A stretch of DNA of 64,000 nt from Sporosarcina sp. NCCP-2716 (GTDB lineage Bacteria > Bacillota > Bacilli > Bacillales_A > Planococcaceae). The notes beneath the pieces are model-generated. The model made no database searches, was not told where the DNA came from, and was given only the letters and a program-made list of their open reading frames with translations. This document shows, one piece after another, positions 50,963 through 60,299 of the stretch; position 1 is the first letter of the stretch, and each line of letters opens with the position of its first letter. The position numbers and the translations under genes are program-made. The stretch is taken from positions 1 through 64,000 of the forward strand of contig NZ_BRCF01000007.1 of the NCBI RefSeq assembly GCF_023707985.1. The letters run 5' to 3'.

Positions 50963-52519
50963 TCAAAACATTTTCGTTGTCCACGTTTCCCCGTTCCACA
51001 CATGATTCACAACGCCTTCATAGAAGTCCGGCTCGTGGGAGATGAGCAGCACGCTGCCTTTATACTCCTGCAGCGCCCGTTTCAGCTCCGCCTTTGCATC
51101 GACGTCCAGGTGGTTCGTCGGCTCATCGAGCACGAGCAGATTCGTCTCTTCGTTCACGAGTTTGCACAGGCGCACTTTCGCCCGCTCCCCTCCGCTCAGC
51201 ACCTTCACTTTACTCTCTATGTGCTTCGTCGTCAGCCCGACCCGCGCCAGCGCCGCCCGCACTTCATACTGCGTGTAGCTCGGGAACTCGCTCCAGATCT
51301 CTTCCAGGCACGTCTTATCGCTGTCGGACTTCATCTCCTGCTCGAAGTAGCCGATGTGCAGATGCTCGCCGCGCTCGACTGTACCGGACAGTGCCGGGAT
51401 CTCGCCGAGAAGGCTTTTCAGCAGCGTCGTCTTCCCGATGCCGTTCGCGCCGGACAGCGCGATTTTCTGGCCGCGTTCCATGACAAGGTCAAGCGGGCTC
51501 GACAGCGGTTCGTCATAGCCGATCACGAGCTGCTTCGTCTCGAACAGATACTTGCTCGGTGTGCGTGCAGTCTTGAAGTCGAAATGCGGCTTCGGCTTCT
51601 CCGCATCCAGCTCGATCACGTCCATGCGGTCGAGTTTCTTCTGGCGGGAACGCGCCATCCCGCTCGTCGCCGCATTCGCTTTGTTGCGTGCGACGAAATC
51701 CTTCAGCCCGGCGATCTCCTTCTGCTGCTTCTTGAACGCCGCTTCGACCTGCTGTTTCTTCATCTCATGGACCCTCAGGAATTCATCATAGTCACCGGCA
51801 TACCGCGTGATCTGCTGGTTTTCCATATGGTAGATCAGGTTCACGACGCTGTTCAGGAACGGAATATCGTGCGAGATGAGGATGAATGCACTCGGGTAGT
51901 TCTGCAAATACGTCCGCAGCCATTCGATGTGCTCCACGTCCAAATAGTTCGTCGGCTCGTCCAGCAGCAGGATGTCCGGCTTCTCAAGCAGCAGCTTCCC
52001 GAGCAGCACTTTCGTCCGCTGTCCGCCGCTCAGGTCATTGACGTCCCGGTCAAGTCCGAATTCGTCCAGCCCGAGCCCATTCGCCACTTCCTCCACTTTC
52101 GCGTCAAGAATATAGAAATCGTGCTGCTCGAGGTCATCCTGGATCTGCCCGGTTTCCTCCAGGATCTTCTCCAATTCATCCGGATCGACGTCCGCCATCT
52201 TTGCGAACAGGTTGTTCATTTCACTTTCCATGTCGTACAAATATTGAAACGCCGTCCGCAGCACGTCGCGGATCGTCATACCCTGCTTCAATGCAGCGTG
52301 CTGATCCAGGTACCCGACACGCACCCGTTTCGCCCAGGAAACCGTGCCCGCATCCGGCTCGAGCTTCCGTGTAATGATATTCATGAACGTCGACTTTCCT
52401 TCACCGTTCGCGCCGATCAGGCCGATATGCTCGCCGGCCAGCAGACGGAACGACACGTCTTCAAAGATCGCCCGGTCCCCGAAACCATGACTTAAATCCG
52501 TTACTGTCAATAAACTCAT
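50963..52519 (-). CDS. yfmM: ABC-F ribosome-associated ATPase (YfmM-like)
   Basis: A 518-residue soluble protein with two ATPase domains joined by a charged linker (about 245-320): Walker A GANGEGKST and GANGIGKTT, signatures LSGGQRTK and LSGGERAK, and two DEPTNxLD Walker B motifs. No membrane segments. ABC-F proteins bind the ribosomal E site and relieve stalling or protect from antibiotics. The sequence is very like YfmM of B. subtilis. AAAGGTG before ATG 52519. Confidence 0.92.
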   Translation of the reverse strand: MSLLTVTDLSHGFGDRAIFEDVSFRLLAGEHIGLIGANGEGKSTFMNIITRKLEPDAGTVSWAKRVRVGYLDQHAALKQGMTIRDVLRTAFQYLYDMESEMNNLFAKMADVDPDELEKILEETGQIQDDLEQHDFYILDAKVEEVANGLGLDEFGLDRDVNDLSGGQRTKVLLGKLLLEKPDILLLDEPTNYLDVEHIEWLRTYLQNYPSAFILISHDIPFLNSVVNLIYHMENQQITRYAGDYDEFLRVHEMKKQQVEAAFKKQQKEIAGLKDFVARNKANAATSGMARSRQKKLDRMDVIELDAEKPKPHFDFKTARTPSKYLFETKQLVIGYDEPLSSPLDLVMERGQKIALSGANGIGKTTLLKSLLGEIPALSGTVERGEHLHIGYFEQEMKSDSDKTCLEEIWSEFPSYTQYEVRAALARVGLTTKHIESKVKVLSGGERAKVRLCKLVNEETNLLVLDEPTNHLDVDAKAELKRALQEYKGSVLLISHEPDFYEGVVNHVWNGETWTTKMF

Positions 52520-52626
52520 AGATGTACACCTTTTTCCTCACAAGATTCAGGCGGCGCGCGAATCTCCTGCTCCGCATCTATCCGTTATCATACTAGAAAC
52601 AGAGCGCCCATGCGAGGGGGAACAGC

Positions 52627-52653
52627 AAAAAACGCCCCGGCAGCCGAGACGTT
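52627..52653 (-). terminator. mntH terminator
   Basis: On the minus strand ACGTCTCGG, CTG, CCGGGGCGT (G-U pairs) then six T. Confidence 0.75.
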
Positions 52654-52658
52654 CCTGC

Positions 52659-53999
52659 TCATCCGAGGTCATGCCCCGTGACGATGATATAACCGATCAA
52701 AAAGACGTTCAGTATGATGATGACGACCGTGCTCGCCCAGGCGAGCACTTTGACGGGCAATGAGTTGACGAAGCTGCCCATCTTCCGTTTGTCACTCGTG
52801 AACAGCACGAGCGGCACGACCGCGAACGGCAGCGCCAGACTGAGCACGACCTGGCTCCACAGCAGCAGCTCCCCTGTCCCTTTCGATCCGGCGATCCAGG
52901 TCACAATGAATGCCGGGATGACCGCGAGCAGCCGGGTGATGAGCCGGCGCAGCCACGGCCGGATCTTCAGGTGAATGAACCCTTCCATGACGATCTGTCC
53001 GCTGATCGTGCCGGTGATCGTCGAGTTCTGCCCCGATGCCAACAGCGCAACGGCAAACAGCGTACTTGCGATGCCGACGCCGAGTGTCGGGCTGAGCAGT
53101 TCATACGCCGCTTCGATTTCCGAGACGTCAAGAGAGGTTCCGTAAAACGCCGCGGCGCCGAGGATGAGAATCGCCGAGTTGATGAGGAACGCGACGGTCA
53201 GCGAGAAACCGGAGTCGATGAGTGAGAACTTGATCGCTTCCTTTTTCCCCGCTTCGGTCCGCTTGTAATTCCGTGTCTGGACGATCGATGAATGCAAGTA
53301 CAGATTGTGCGGCATGACGGTCGCCCCTAAGATCCCGAGTGCGATGAACAGCATGCCCGGATCCATCACGATTTCCGCCTGCGGCACGAATCCCGCGAAC
53401 AGATCCGCGAGTTCCGGCTTCGAGGCGATCACTTCAACGACGAACACGACAAAGATCGTCGCCATCAGCACGATGACGATCGACTCGATGATGCGGAACC
53501 CTTTGCTCTGCAAGTAAAGCAGCAGCAGGACATCGAGTGTCGTGATGGCGATGCCCCATAACAGCGGGATGCCGAACAGCAAGTTGAGGGCAATCGCCGA
53601 ACCGATCACTTCCGCGAGATCCGTCGCGATGATGGCCAGTTCGGTGATGAGCCAGAGGAATACTGACATCTTCTTACCGACTGACGCACTTGTCGCCTGC
53701 GCCAGATCCTTACCTGTCACGATGCCGAGCTTCGCGGAAAGCGACTGAAGCAGCACCGCGATCAGATTGGAGATCAGGATGACGCTGAGCAGGATGTAGC
53801 CGAAGCGCGCCCCGCCGGCAATGGACGTCGCCCAGTTGCCCGGATCGACATAGCCGACCGCGACGAGCGAGCCCGGTCCTGCAAAGGCGAACAGCTTCCG
53901 CCAGAACCCTTTCTTATTTTGCACGTCGACCGTGCTGTTGGCCTCTTCAAGGCTGACCCCCGAGCTTTCGCGGAGCCAGCCGTCTTTTTTCTCTCCCAT
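52659..53999 (-). CDS. mntH: Nramp-family Mn(II)/Fe(II) transporter MntH
   Basis: A 446-residue proton-coupled metal importer with eleven helices. Metal-binding motifs are intact: DPGNWATSIAGG in the first helix and MPHNLYLHS in the sixth. The start at ATG 53999 follows GGGGGTGG; a long upstream frame covers the promoter and is rejected. Leader about 65 nt; no MntR box recognised. Confidence 0.93.
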   Translation of the reverse strand: MGEKKDGWLRESSGVSLEEANSTVDVQNKKGFWRKLFAFAGPGSLVAVGYVDPGNWATSIAGGARFGYILLSVILISNLIAVLLQSLSAKLGIVTGKDLAQATSASVGKKMSVFLWLITELAIIATDLAEVIGSAIALNLLFGIPLLWGIAITTLDVLLLLYLQSKGFRIIESIVIVLMATIFVVFVVEVIASKPELADLFAGFVPQAEIVMDPGMLFIALGILGATVMPHNLYLHSSIVQTRNYKRTEAGKKEAIKFSLIDSGFSLTVAFLINSAILILGAAAFYGTSLDVSEIEAAYELLSPTLGVGIASTLFAVALLASGQNSTITGTISGQIVMEGFIHLKIRPWLRRLITRLLAVIPAFIVTWIAGSKGTGELLLWSQVVLSLALPFAVVPLVLFTSDKRKMGSFVNSLPVKVLAWASTVVIIILNVFLIGYIIVTGHDLG

Positions 54000-54072
54000 A
54001 CGCCACCCCCGTTTTTCCCTTGTGCAACTTTTTCCGTCTGCCTGACATTCGATTTTCTTGATGTAACCTAAC

Positions 54073-54097
54073 ATACCACGTTTCCCAGTTCTTAAAC
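54073..54097 (-). promoter_or_regulatory. possible sigma-B promoter of mntH
   Basis: On the minus strand GTTTAA (54092-54097), 13 nt, TGGTAT (54073-54078), one mismatch from GGGTAT. Confidence 0.4.
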
Positions 54098-54176
54098 AGC
54101 GTCCCCGCTCAAGTAATTTCAGCCGATGACCGGTCCGCCCCTTGCGCTTTGGCAGCCGGCCGGCCCTGTTGAACGG

Positions 54177-54216
54177 CAAAAGTCCGGACAGCCGAATTCC
54201 TTTGGCTGTCCGGACT
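54177..54216 (-). terminator. terminator of the PadR-controlled operon
   Basis: AGTCCGGACAGCC and GGCTGTCCGGACT (13 bp) then TTTTG on the minus strand. Confidence 0.88.
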
Positions 54217-54234
54217 CCATCACGTGTTTCATTT

Positions 54235-55254
54235 TCATGAATCCAGATCGATCTGCACAAGCGTGCGCCCATCCGGCTCCATACTGTACAGCTTTACGTC
54301 CGAGTCATTCCGTCCGAATGCCTCGTCGGCCATGAAATACACACGGCCGTCCATCCCGTAGATCGGAGTTCCGGCATATGCATGCAGCCGGGTCAGCTTT
54401 TCGATTTGCTGCGTTCCCCAGTTGTAGGAGAACAGCTCATACTCCAGGAAACCATCCTCATCCGTCCCGGCAATCGCCTGGTAGATGAGTTCGGACCGCT
54501 CCGGGATGAGGACGAAATCGTACAGGTCCGCCGTGTCTTCCGGGATGCTGATGACGAGCTTCCGGTCGGGATCCGAAAGCGGGATTTTGAAGATGCGTCC
54601 GACCGCATCCACTTCCTCCGCCGTTCCCCGTCCGCCCGTTTCCTCATCCATCTGCACATAGACGGCTTCCTCTTCGGCGGATACTTGCAGTGACGACATG
54701 CTCTGCCTGTCCATATCAGTATGCTTTTCGTGCTGTCCGCGTGCCAGGTCGTAACTGTGGACATCGAAGCCATACGGATAGAGCATCGCGCCTGGTGAAT
54801 AATCCGAGAACCGGTCCGCCTGTAAATAGAACAGGCGATCCGCCGCTTTCGGGTCCATCACAAGTTCGGTGATGACCGCATCCGCCGAGAACAGCTTTCC
54901 ACTTTCGCCGGTCAGCCGGTCCAGCCGGAACACCGTGCTCCGGCTCTCCGTCCCGAGCTCCTTGTCAGACACAGCATACAGCACGCTCTCCCCGTCGGCG
55001 GTGATGGCAATATCCAGTATGGAACGATCCGTCGGCAGCTGGACGAGCAGTTCATTCACATCAGACTTCACACTCAGCGACGGCTTGCCGTTCTCCTGGG
55101 TGACGTAGGCGATCGTCCCGTCTGCCGCCACATCGAACTGTCCTGTCAGCCCGTCCTCTTTCTCCGCTGCAGGCACGCGATACAGTACACCAAGGATGAG
55201 ACAGGCGCTCGTCAGGAAGGTGACCGCCGCCATCATCCAGCTTCTTCGATTCAT
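54235..55254 (-). CDS. Membrane-anchored propeller-like protein, copy B
   Basis: Unrecognised 339-residue protein. One N-terminal hydrophobic anchor (about 7-26; a Cys inside is not in a good lipobox) is followed by a beta-rich extracytoplasmic domain with repeated strand patterns such as TIAYVTQENGKPSL, RLFYLQA, AVYVQMD and DLYDFVLIP, suggesting a TolB-like beta-propeller. It is clearly paralogous to the protein at 56021-57049: shared blocks include SLQVS, EYELF.YNWGT and YSP near the middle. ATG overlaps the upstream stop (ATGA). Function unknown. Confidence 0.72.
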   Translation of the reverse strand: MNRRSWMMAAVTFLTSACLILGVLYRVPAAEKEDGLTGQFDVAADGTIAYVTQENGKPSLSVKSDVNELLVQLPTDRSILDIAITADGESVLYAVSDKELGTESRSTVFRLDRLTGESGKLFSADAVITELVMDPKAADRLFYLQADRFSDYSPGAMLYPYGFDVHSYDLARGQHEKHTDMDRQSMSSLQVSAEEEAVYVQMDEETGGRGTAEEVDAVGRIFKIPLSDPDRKLVISIPEDTADLYDFVLIPERSELIYQAIAGTDEDGFLEYELFSYNWGTQQIEKLTRLHAYAGTPIYGMDGRVYFMADEAFGRNDSDVKLYSMEPDGRTLVQIDLDS

Positions 55255-55913
55255 AGCCATCCCTCCCCGACTGCCAGACTAATCCAGAGTATGTACAAAA
55301 CTGCCGGCAGGATGAGCTGGAAAATGCCCAGGCAGATCACAAGCTTCCTGTCCGGCCGCTTCAGCAGGGCCGTCTGTATGGAATAGACGACGCTGAACAG
55401 CACAAACGGCACGGCCAGCAGCCAGATCGCCGTGTTTCCATCTTCGCTGAATAAGTAATAGTCATAGAAGTAACGGAGGGTGCCCGCAATCAGCAGCAGG
55501 CCGACGGATACGTTGACCGCATGCAGCACCCTTCCTTCCCCGGGAAGCCCGCCTTGCGCAGTGCCCGCGATCGCCAGTAAATACAGACTGATGACTGCAA
55601 TTCCTGACAGCAGCCAGCCTGCAGCCGTGAATACAGGAACAGCCCGCATGCCTGTATCGGCTGCGAGCCACATCCCTGTTATGATTGCCGCCCCATTCAG
55701 AAGCACCAGTATTACAGCGAGCAGGGAACGCCATGATTTTACCGCCGGCCCCATCCCGACACAGAGCAGGGCCGCTCCGCATAGACTTGCAAATAAAAGC
55801 CAGCCCATATGCGCCTCCCCGGACCCGAACAGCGCGGTCAGATAGAGGGCATATGCAAACAGAAGCGAGCCGGCCGACAGACTCACGAGCAATCGATTTC
55901 GTTTCCCCGTCAT
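55251..55913 (-). CDS. Polytopic membrane protein, copy B (no HAAS domain)
   Basis: Unrecognised 220-residue protein with six to seven helices. It aligns by eye with the membrane part of the protein at 57046-57930 (YALYLTALF / YGLYLSQLF; SVVYSIQTALLKR / GIVYALQLILLKR), but lacks that protein's N-terminal cytoplasmic domain. ATG 55913 lies seven nt after AAGGTGGGG. Coupled to the next gene by ATGA. Product of an internal duplication in this operon. Confidence 0.7.
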   Translation of the reverse strand: MTGKRNRLLVSLSAGSLLFAYALYLTALFGSGEAHMGWLLFASLCGAALLCVGMGPAVKSWRSLLAVILVLLNGAAIITGMWLAADTGMRAVPVFTAAGWLLSGIAVISLYLLAIAGTAQGGLPGEGRVLHAVNVSVGLLLIAGTLRYFYDYYLFSEDGNTAIWLLAVPFVLFSVVYSIQTALLKRPDRKLVICLGIFQLILPAVLYILWISLAVGEGWL

Positions 55914-55951
55914 GGACAAACCCCACCTTACACCTTACGTACTTTCCATTC

Positions 55952-55980
55952 AGCGTACCATTCCGGCAGCCGGGTGACAA
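55952..55980 (-). promoter_or_regulatory. possible internal promoter before module B
   Basis: On the minus strand TTGTCA (55975-55980), 17 nt, TACGCT (55952-55957) with TGG extension, in the 107-nt gap between the two modules. Confidence 0.4.
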
Positions 55981-56020
55981 TGCTTCGTTTTCGGCAGGAA
56001 CCAGAGTTTCTGAGAGCGGA

Positions 56021-57049
56021 TCAATCTGCAGCGCCTCTGAGCGGCACTTGCTCAGTTTCGCTGCCGTTCAGCTCCATGCGGAACAGCGTATAGTCCGGCT
56101 GGCGCCCTGCGAAGTTATAGTCGACCATATAGTAAAGTTTCTGATCGGCCCCATACACTGGACGGGCTGCATGTTCTTTCTGGAAGGTAAGCCGTTCGGT
56201 CTGCATTGTTCCCCAGTTATAGCCGAACAATTCGTATTCGTAGATTCCGCGGTCATTCGTACCGGCGACAGCCTGGTAAATCAGCGTCGTATGGTCCGGA
56301 ATCAGTGCGAAGTCGTACAGGTCGCCGGTTTCCATTGGCATAAAGATAATTTTCGGCTGATCCGGGCGGTCGAGTGGTATTTGGAAAATACGCTGGTTCG
56401 CTTCATACAACTCTTCAGGGGTTGTAGATTCCAGATCGTTATCCATCTGCACATAGACCGCCTGTTCTATACCCGAAACCTGCAGTGATGCCATACTGTA
56501 CTTCTGCAGTTCAGTCAGCCGGTGATGCTTCTTTTTTGCGATATCGTACGTGAAAATATCAAATTCATGGGGATACTCGGCCGCCACAGGTGAGTAGTTC
56601 GTGTAAACTCCTGCCTGCAAATAGAATAACCGGTTGGGCTCCCCTTCATCCATCGCTAGTTCTGTAATGATTGCGTCTTCTTCGAACAAGACAACATCCG
56701 TACCCTCCATGATATCGACTTCATGCACAATACTGCCGCTTCCATCAGTCATTGTTTTGTCGGTGCTTACATAGAACAGCTTTTTCCCTCCCGGCAGCAT
56801 GACGATATCCGAAATTGACTGATCGGCTGGCAGTTGGGCGGCCTGTGTCTCTTTGTCTGCCTTCACATAGATTGTCGGTTTGCCATCTTCATAGGTCACG
56901 TAACCGACTGCGCCGGAGTCCGCAACATCGTATACACCTGTCAGCCCTTGCTGCTTCTCATCATCCGGTACCTCATAACTGAAACCGAGAGACACACAGA
57001 CGGCGGTTGCCAGCACGATAGCCGCCGCGGATACATAAAGTTTTTTCAT
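56021..57049 (-). CDS. Membrane-anchored propeller-like protein, copy A
   Basis: Unrecognised 342-residue protein: N-terminal anchor or signal (about 4-24), then a beta-rich extracytoplasmic domain with regularly spaced strand repeats (AVGYVTYEDGKPTIY, KKLFYVSTDK, RLFYLQAG, AVYVQMDND, DLYDFALIPDHTTLIYQAVAGT). These recur about every 45-60 residues, as in WD40/TolB-type propellers. Paralogue of 54235-55254. AGAGGAGG before ATG 57049; overlaps the upstream stop by ATGA. Confidence 0.72.
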   Translation of the reverse strand: MKKLYVSAAAIVLATAVCVSLGFSYEVPDDEKQQGLTGVYDVADSGAVGYVTYEDGKPTIYVKADKETQAAQLPADQSISDIVMLPGGKKLFYVSTDKTMTDGSGSIVHEVDIMEGTDVVLFEEDAIITELAMDEGEPNRLFYLQAGVYTNYSPVAAEYPHEFDIFTYDIAKKKHHRLTELQKYSMASLQVSGIEQAVYVQMDNDLESTTPEELYEANQRIFQIPLDRPDQPKIIFMPMETGDLYDFALIPDHTTLIYQAVAGTNDRGIYEYELFGYNWGTMQTERLTFQKEHAARPVYGADQKLYYMVDYNFAGRQPDYTLFRMELNGSETEQVPLRGAAD

Positions 57050-57930
57050 TGCTGGGCGCCTCCTCTGACGGTGAGTATCCATAAGCCGAACAGCAGGAAC
57101 GGCATGGCGAGCTGCAGCGCCGCCATCACGTATGCAGGCCACTGCCGGCCGCGCTTCAGCAGTATCAACTGAAGTGCATAGACGATTCCCCAGACGGCAG
57201 CCGGTATAGCGAGTATCCATAGCCGCAAATAGCCTTCCGATGCGAAGATTAGAAACATATACAGGAAGAATAGCGTGCCGCAGACGAGCACGATCCCCAT
57301 GAACAAGTTGAAATAATGGATTATTTTCGTCTCCGTCCTCACGTTCATTGCCGTTGCCGGAACGTCATAGATCGTCGTACGGAAGATTAGGACGACAGCA
57401 AGCAGAAGGACAGCCGCTATCCAGATACCGAACACCGCAGAATAGGGTGGTATCAGATCCAGCGCGAGCAGCAGACCCGCCCCCATGACGGTGATGTGAA
57501 GGACGAGCAGCGTGTTCATGACCGCCCGGCGGTTCAGCAGAACGACAGGTCGCAATGTCAGGAACAAAAGTGCCGAACTCGTCGCCACGCCGAGCAGCAG
57601 CCACCCATAATGCCAGTCTCCCATGACGAAGAGCTGGCTCAAGTAGAGTCCGTACGTCATCAGCAAGGACATGATGCTGAGTGTCAGCAGCATTTCACGA
57701 CGATACGGATACATGGCATGCTGCAGCTTCCTCCCTACGTACTTGCCGTCTCCGAAATGCGTCATTGCCATTTCAGCTGCTTCCTCCTCGGAATACCCAT
57801 TTTCTTGATAGTCGGATGCCGCACATTCCAGATGGACGACCAATTCTTCGAACAGATCCTCACGCTCTTCGCGGCTGCAGTCCGTCTCATGTACAACCGC
57901 TTTGACGAACCGTTCAAACGCCGTATTCAT
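57046..57930 (-). CDS. HAAS-domain polytopic membrane protein, copy A
   Basis: A 294-residue protein. Residues about 1-75 form a helical cytoplasmic domain (EEREDLFEELVVHLECAASDYQ, EEEAAEMAMTHFG) of the HAAS/DUF1700 'permease prefix' type that accompanies PadR regulators; then seven hydrophobic helices. In known systems this domain links a membrane partner to PadR signalling. ATG 57930 overlaps the padR stop (ATGA). Function of the membrane part unknown. Confidence 0.72.
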   Translation of the reverse strand: MNTAFERFVKAVVHETDCSREEREDLFEELVVHLECAASDYQENGYSEEEAAEMAMTHFGDGKYVGRKLQHAMYPYRREMLLTLSIMSLLMTYGLYLSQLFVMGDWHYGWLLLGVATSSALLFLTLRPVVLLNRRAVMNTLLVLHITVMGAGLLLALDLIPPYSAVFGIWIAAVLLLAVVLIFRTTIYDVPATAMNVRTETKIIHYFNLFMGIVLVCGTLFFLYMFLIFASEGYLRLWILAIPAAVWGIVYALQLILLKRGRQWPAYVMAALQLAMPFLLFGLWILTVRGGAQQ

Positions 57931-58250
57931 AGCAGACCTTCCGAACTTTTGTGGACGAGCGCATTCATCCAGTCCCAATTCTCTTTCTTCTCAGCAAGTG
58001 CCTTGGTCCCTTCGTCCGTCAGCTGATAATATTTCCGTCGGCCGCTTTCCGTCTGCTGCCAGTAAGACGTCACCCATGTCTTTTTCTCCAGTCGCTTCAA
58101 GGCGGCATACAATGTTCCTTCGCTCATCTCATACGTATCTTCGCTAAGTTCCTTCAGCACCTTAACCATCTCATAACCATACATATCGCGGCGGCCGATC
58201 AGAGACAGGATGAGCAAGTCGACGCTGCCTTTCATCATTTCCTGATCCAT
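57927..58250 (-). CDS. PadR-family transcriptional regulator
   Basis: A 107-residue winged-helix repressor of the short PadR subfamily: MMKGSVDLLILSLIGRRDMYGYEM at the start, the wing SGRRKYYQLTDEG, and a short dimerisation helix. ATG 58250 follows GAGGTG by six nt (the in-frame GTG is in that site). First gene of the duplicated operon; its promoter holds a perfect inverted repeat, so autorepression is expected. Inducer unknown. Confidence 0.9.
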   Translation of the reverse strand: MDQEMMKGSVDLLILSLIGRRDMYGYEMVKVLKELSEDTYEMSEGTLYAALKRLEKKTWVTSYWQQTESGRRKYYQLTDEGTKALAEKKENWDWMNALVHKSSEGLL

Positions 58251-58283
58251 TCCAATCACCTCTTCCCAGTTTTCCCTTCACCC

Positions 58284-58302
58284 TCGCAATGCAAGGGTGT
58301 TC
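58284..58302. promoter_or_regulatory. second copy of the PadR-operator sequence
   Basis: TCGCAATGCAAGGGTGTTC repeats the sequence at 58330-58348 (two mismatches in 19), 46 bp apart; it lies in the padR leader and could be a second operator. Confidence 0.5.
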
Positions 58303-58311
58303 TTATCTACT

Positions 58312-58340
58312 ATCTTATTGCAATGTACATCGCATTGCAA
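58312..58340 (-). promoter_or_regulatory. padR operon promoter with operator
   Basis: On the minus strand TTGCAA (58335-58340), 17 nt, TAAGAT (58312-58317). A perfect dyad TTGCAATG-N7-CATTGCAA (58318-58340) covers exactly the -35 box and the spacer. Confidence 0.75.
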
Positions 58341-58352
58341 GGTTGTTCAGAT

Positions 58353-58388
58353 AAAAACGCCTGCTGTCCAAGGGGTGGACAGCAGGCG
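58353..58388 (-). terminator. terminator of the Bce-type permease gene
   Basis: CGCCTGCTGTCC and GGACAGCAGGCG (12 bp) followed on the minus strand by TTTTTAT. Confidence 0.9.
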
Positions 58389-58394
58389 ATCTGC

Positions 58395-60299
58395 TTACAA
58401 TGCGCCACGGACCGTTTTCCTATAGTAGCCGACGGTCAGGAAGGCGAAGATCAGGTAGATCACAATATACAGGCCCATGGCGATCACGGTCGGAATAGTG
58501 ATATCCGACATGAAGAGGAACGACGCGGAACGGATGGCGAAGATCGAGTGAAGAAGACCGATCATCAGCGGCAGCCCGAAGACGAACAGCTGTTTCTTCA
58601 CGATCCCTTTCATGATTTCACTGGTGCCGAAACCGAGCTGGCGGAGCGTTGTGTAACTTGCCTTCTCCTGATCCGCTTCTGTCATCTGTTTGAAATACAG
58701 GATGCTGCCCGTCGAAATGAGGAAGACGAGGCCGAGGAACCCGGCGATGAAGATCATAAGGCCGCTCGACTGGATGGATTGGTGATATTGCGTATAGTAG
58801 TCATTTTTCGCTCCGTCACTCGGAATGCTTCCATACAGTTCCGTCGCGGCTTCCAAGTCATCGGAATTGTCAAGCCGGAAAACGGAAGCCGTCTTCAGCG
58901 GCTCCCCCGCCACCTTTTTCAGCGCTTCGAACCGTTCATCGCTGACGACGAGCGTTTCATGGAAATCGAGTGTATTGAACGCGTTCCCTTCTGCGAACTT
59001 CTCCACTTGGACCGTCTCGTCTACACTGCCAGGCGCCACTGTCAGAGCAGCCGGCACTTCTGCCGTTTTTAGCAGCCAGTACAGCGGTCCGTCGAGCACG
59101 GTCCCTGACTGAGGGCTCACGAGGGATACGGGATGTCCTGCTTCTTTCATCTGCCGCTCACTGACGACGCGGAGCGATACCGTTTCATCGAGGAAGATCG
59201 GGTTAGGCGCCTTGTCGTAGAGTCCATCTATATAAAGCTCTTCGACATCTGTAGTTTCAAAAGAAATGCCTTCCTTCTTGAGTGCTTCCCGAAACTGATC
59301 AGCTGCGGCAGCATCGTCTTCGAACATGTAATCATACGGTTCCATCAGCCGTGTCTCTTTTTCAGCGGAGTAGAAGAGCGAATAGGCAGCGCCTAGCATC
59401 GTCAGTGTCATCGCGGACAGGACGGTGATGATCGTCAGCGAATTCGCATTCGACTTCATGCGGTGCATGAGCGGGGCAAGCGACAGGCTGTCTGTCAGGC
59501 CGAGATGACCTCCTTTTGCGAGCCGGATCCGGTAGAGCAGCCAGCCGATCGTCACCCGGAACAGGAGATACGTGCCGAGGATGACGGAGGCGAGCACAGC
59601 CAGCATGTTGACGAACAGCAGCGCATTCAGCATGCGCCCCGACAGCCAATAGCCGAACGCAATCAGCAGGATTCCGAGTATGGCAAGAATCGCTGAAATA
59701 CCGGGCTTCGGCTTTTTAACAGCTTCCCCCGTCCGTTCGCTGTTGAACAGGGAGATAAGCGTACTGCGCTTGACGGCGAATGCCATCTGCAGCGAGGTGA
59801 GGATGAGCAATAAGAGGAATACGACAGCCGTCTGGACAACCGCAGCCCCCGAAAACGTCATGGTCAGCACACCTTCGACGCCGACCAGCTTCATGAGCAG
59901 CAGCAGGAAGATACGGGAGACGAGAAGCCCTGTGACGATGCCGACAGCCAGTGCCCCGATACCCATGAGCAGATTTTCCATGATCAGCATCCGGCTCACA
60001 GTGAACTTGGAAAGGCCGATCAGCTGATACAGTCCGACTTCCCGGCTTCTGCGCTTCAGGAAGATTGAATTTGCATAGAGGACGAAAACTCCGGAGATGA
60101 ACAGCAGGAGGATGCCCGCGACCTTGAACGTCGCAGCCATATTGAACGACGCCCCTGTCCGTTCCGCCACGCTCCCGTCATGCTGCAGTGACGCGAAGAC
60201 GAAATACAGCACCACACTGACGATCATCGCAAAGAAATACAGATAGTAATGTTTCAGGTTCTTCCGCATACTGCGGACGACCAGGTCAAAGAGCGTCAA
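58395..60299 (-). CDS. BceB-type ABC permease (peptide antibiotic detoxification)
   Basis: A 634-residue permease with ten helices, FtsX-like repeats and one large outer domain between helices 7 and 8 (about 300-500), the hallmark of BceB/VraG transporters that sense and remove peptide antibiotics bound to cell-wall lipids. The start at TTG 60299 gives [19 protein letters not shown], the usual family opening; GGGGG lies eight nt upstream. Overlaps the ATPase gene by 14 nt. Specific antibiotic unknown. Confidence 0.87.
   Translation of the reverse strand: MTLFDLVVRSMRKNLKHYYLYFFAMIVSVVLYFVFASLQHDGSVAERTGASFNMAATFKVAGILLLFISGVFVLYANSIFLKRRSREVGLYQLIGLSKFTVSRMLIMENLLMGIGALAVGIVTGLLVSRIFLLLLMKLVGVEGVLTMTFSGAAVVQTAVVFLLLLILTSLQMAFAVKRSTLISLFNSERTGEAVKKPKPGISAILAILGILLIAFGYWLSGRMLNALLFVNMLAVLASVILGTYLLFRVTIGWLLYRIRLAKGGHLGLTDSLSLAPLMHRMKSNANSLTIITVLSAMTLTMLGAAYSLFYSAEKETRLMEPYDYMFEDDAAAADQFREALKKEGISFETTDVEELYIDGLYDKAPNPIFLDETVSLRVVSERQMKEAGHPVSLVSPQSGTVLDGPLYWLLKTAEVPAALTVAPGSVDETVQVEKFAEGNAFNTLDFHETLVVSDERFEALKKVAGEPLKTASVFRLDNSDDLEAATELYGSIPSDGAKNDYYTQYHQSIQSSGLMIFIAGFLGLVFLISTGSILYFKQMTEADQEKASYTTLRQLGFGTSEIMKGIVKKQLFVFGLPLMIGLLHSIFAIRSASFLFMSDITIPTVIAMGLYIVIYLIFAFLTVGYYRKTVRGAL

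Noticed and set aside
51002-52495. 497-codon open frame antisense to the ABC-F gene
   Set aside because: Mirror frame of a strongly conserved gene with all ATPase motifs; no ribosome binding site and His/Arg/Leu-rich composition typical of shadow frames in GC-rich DNA.
52659-54272. N-terminally extended MntH of 537 residues
   Set aside because: The extra 91 residues are low-complexity basic sequence covering the promoter and leader; the Nramp start with a good ribosome binding site is at 53999.
57951-59072. 373-codon plus-strand frame across padR and the Bce permease end
   Set aside because: Crosses two genes, a terminator and a promoter on the other strand; no ribosome binding site.
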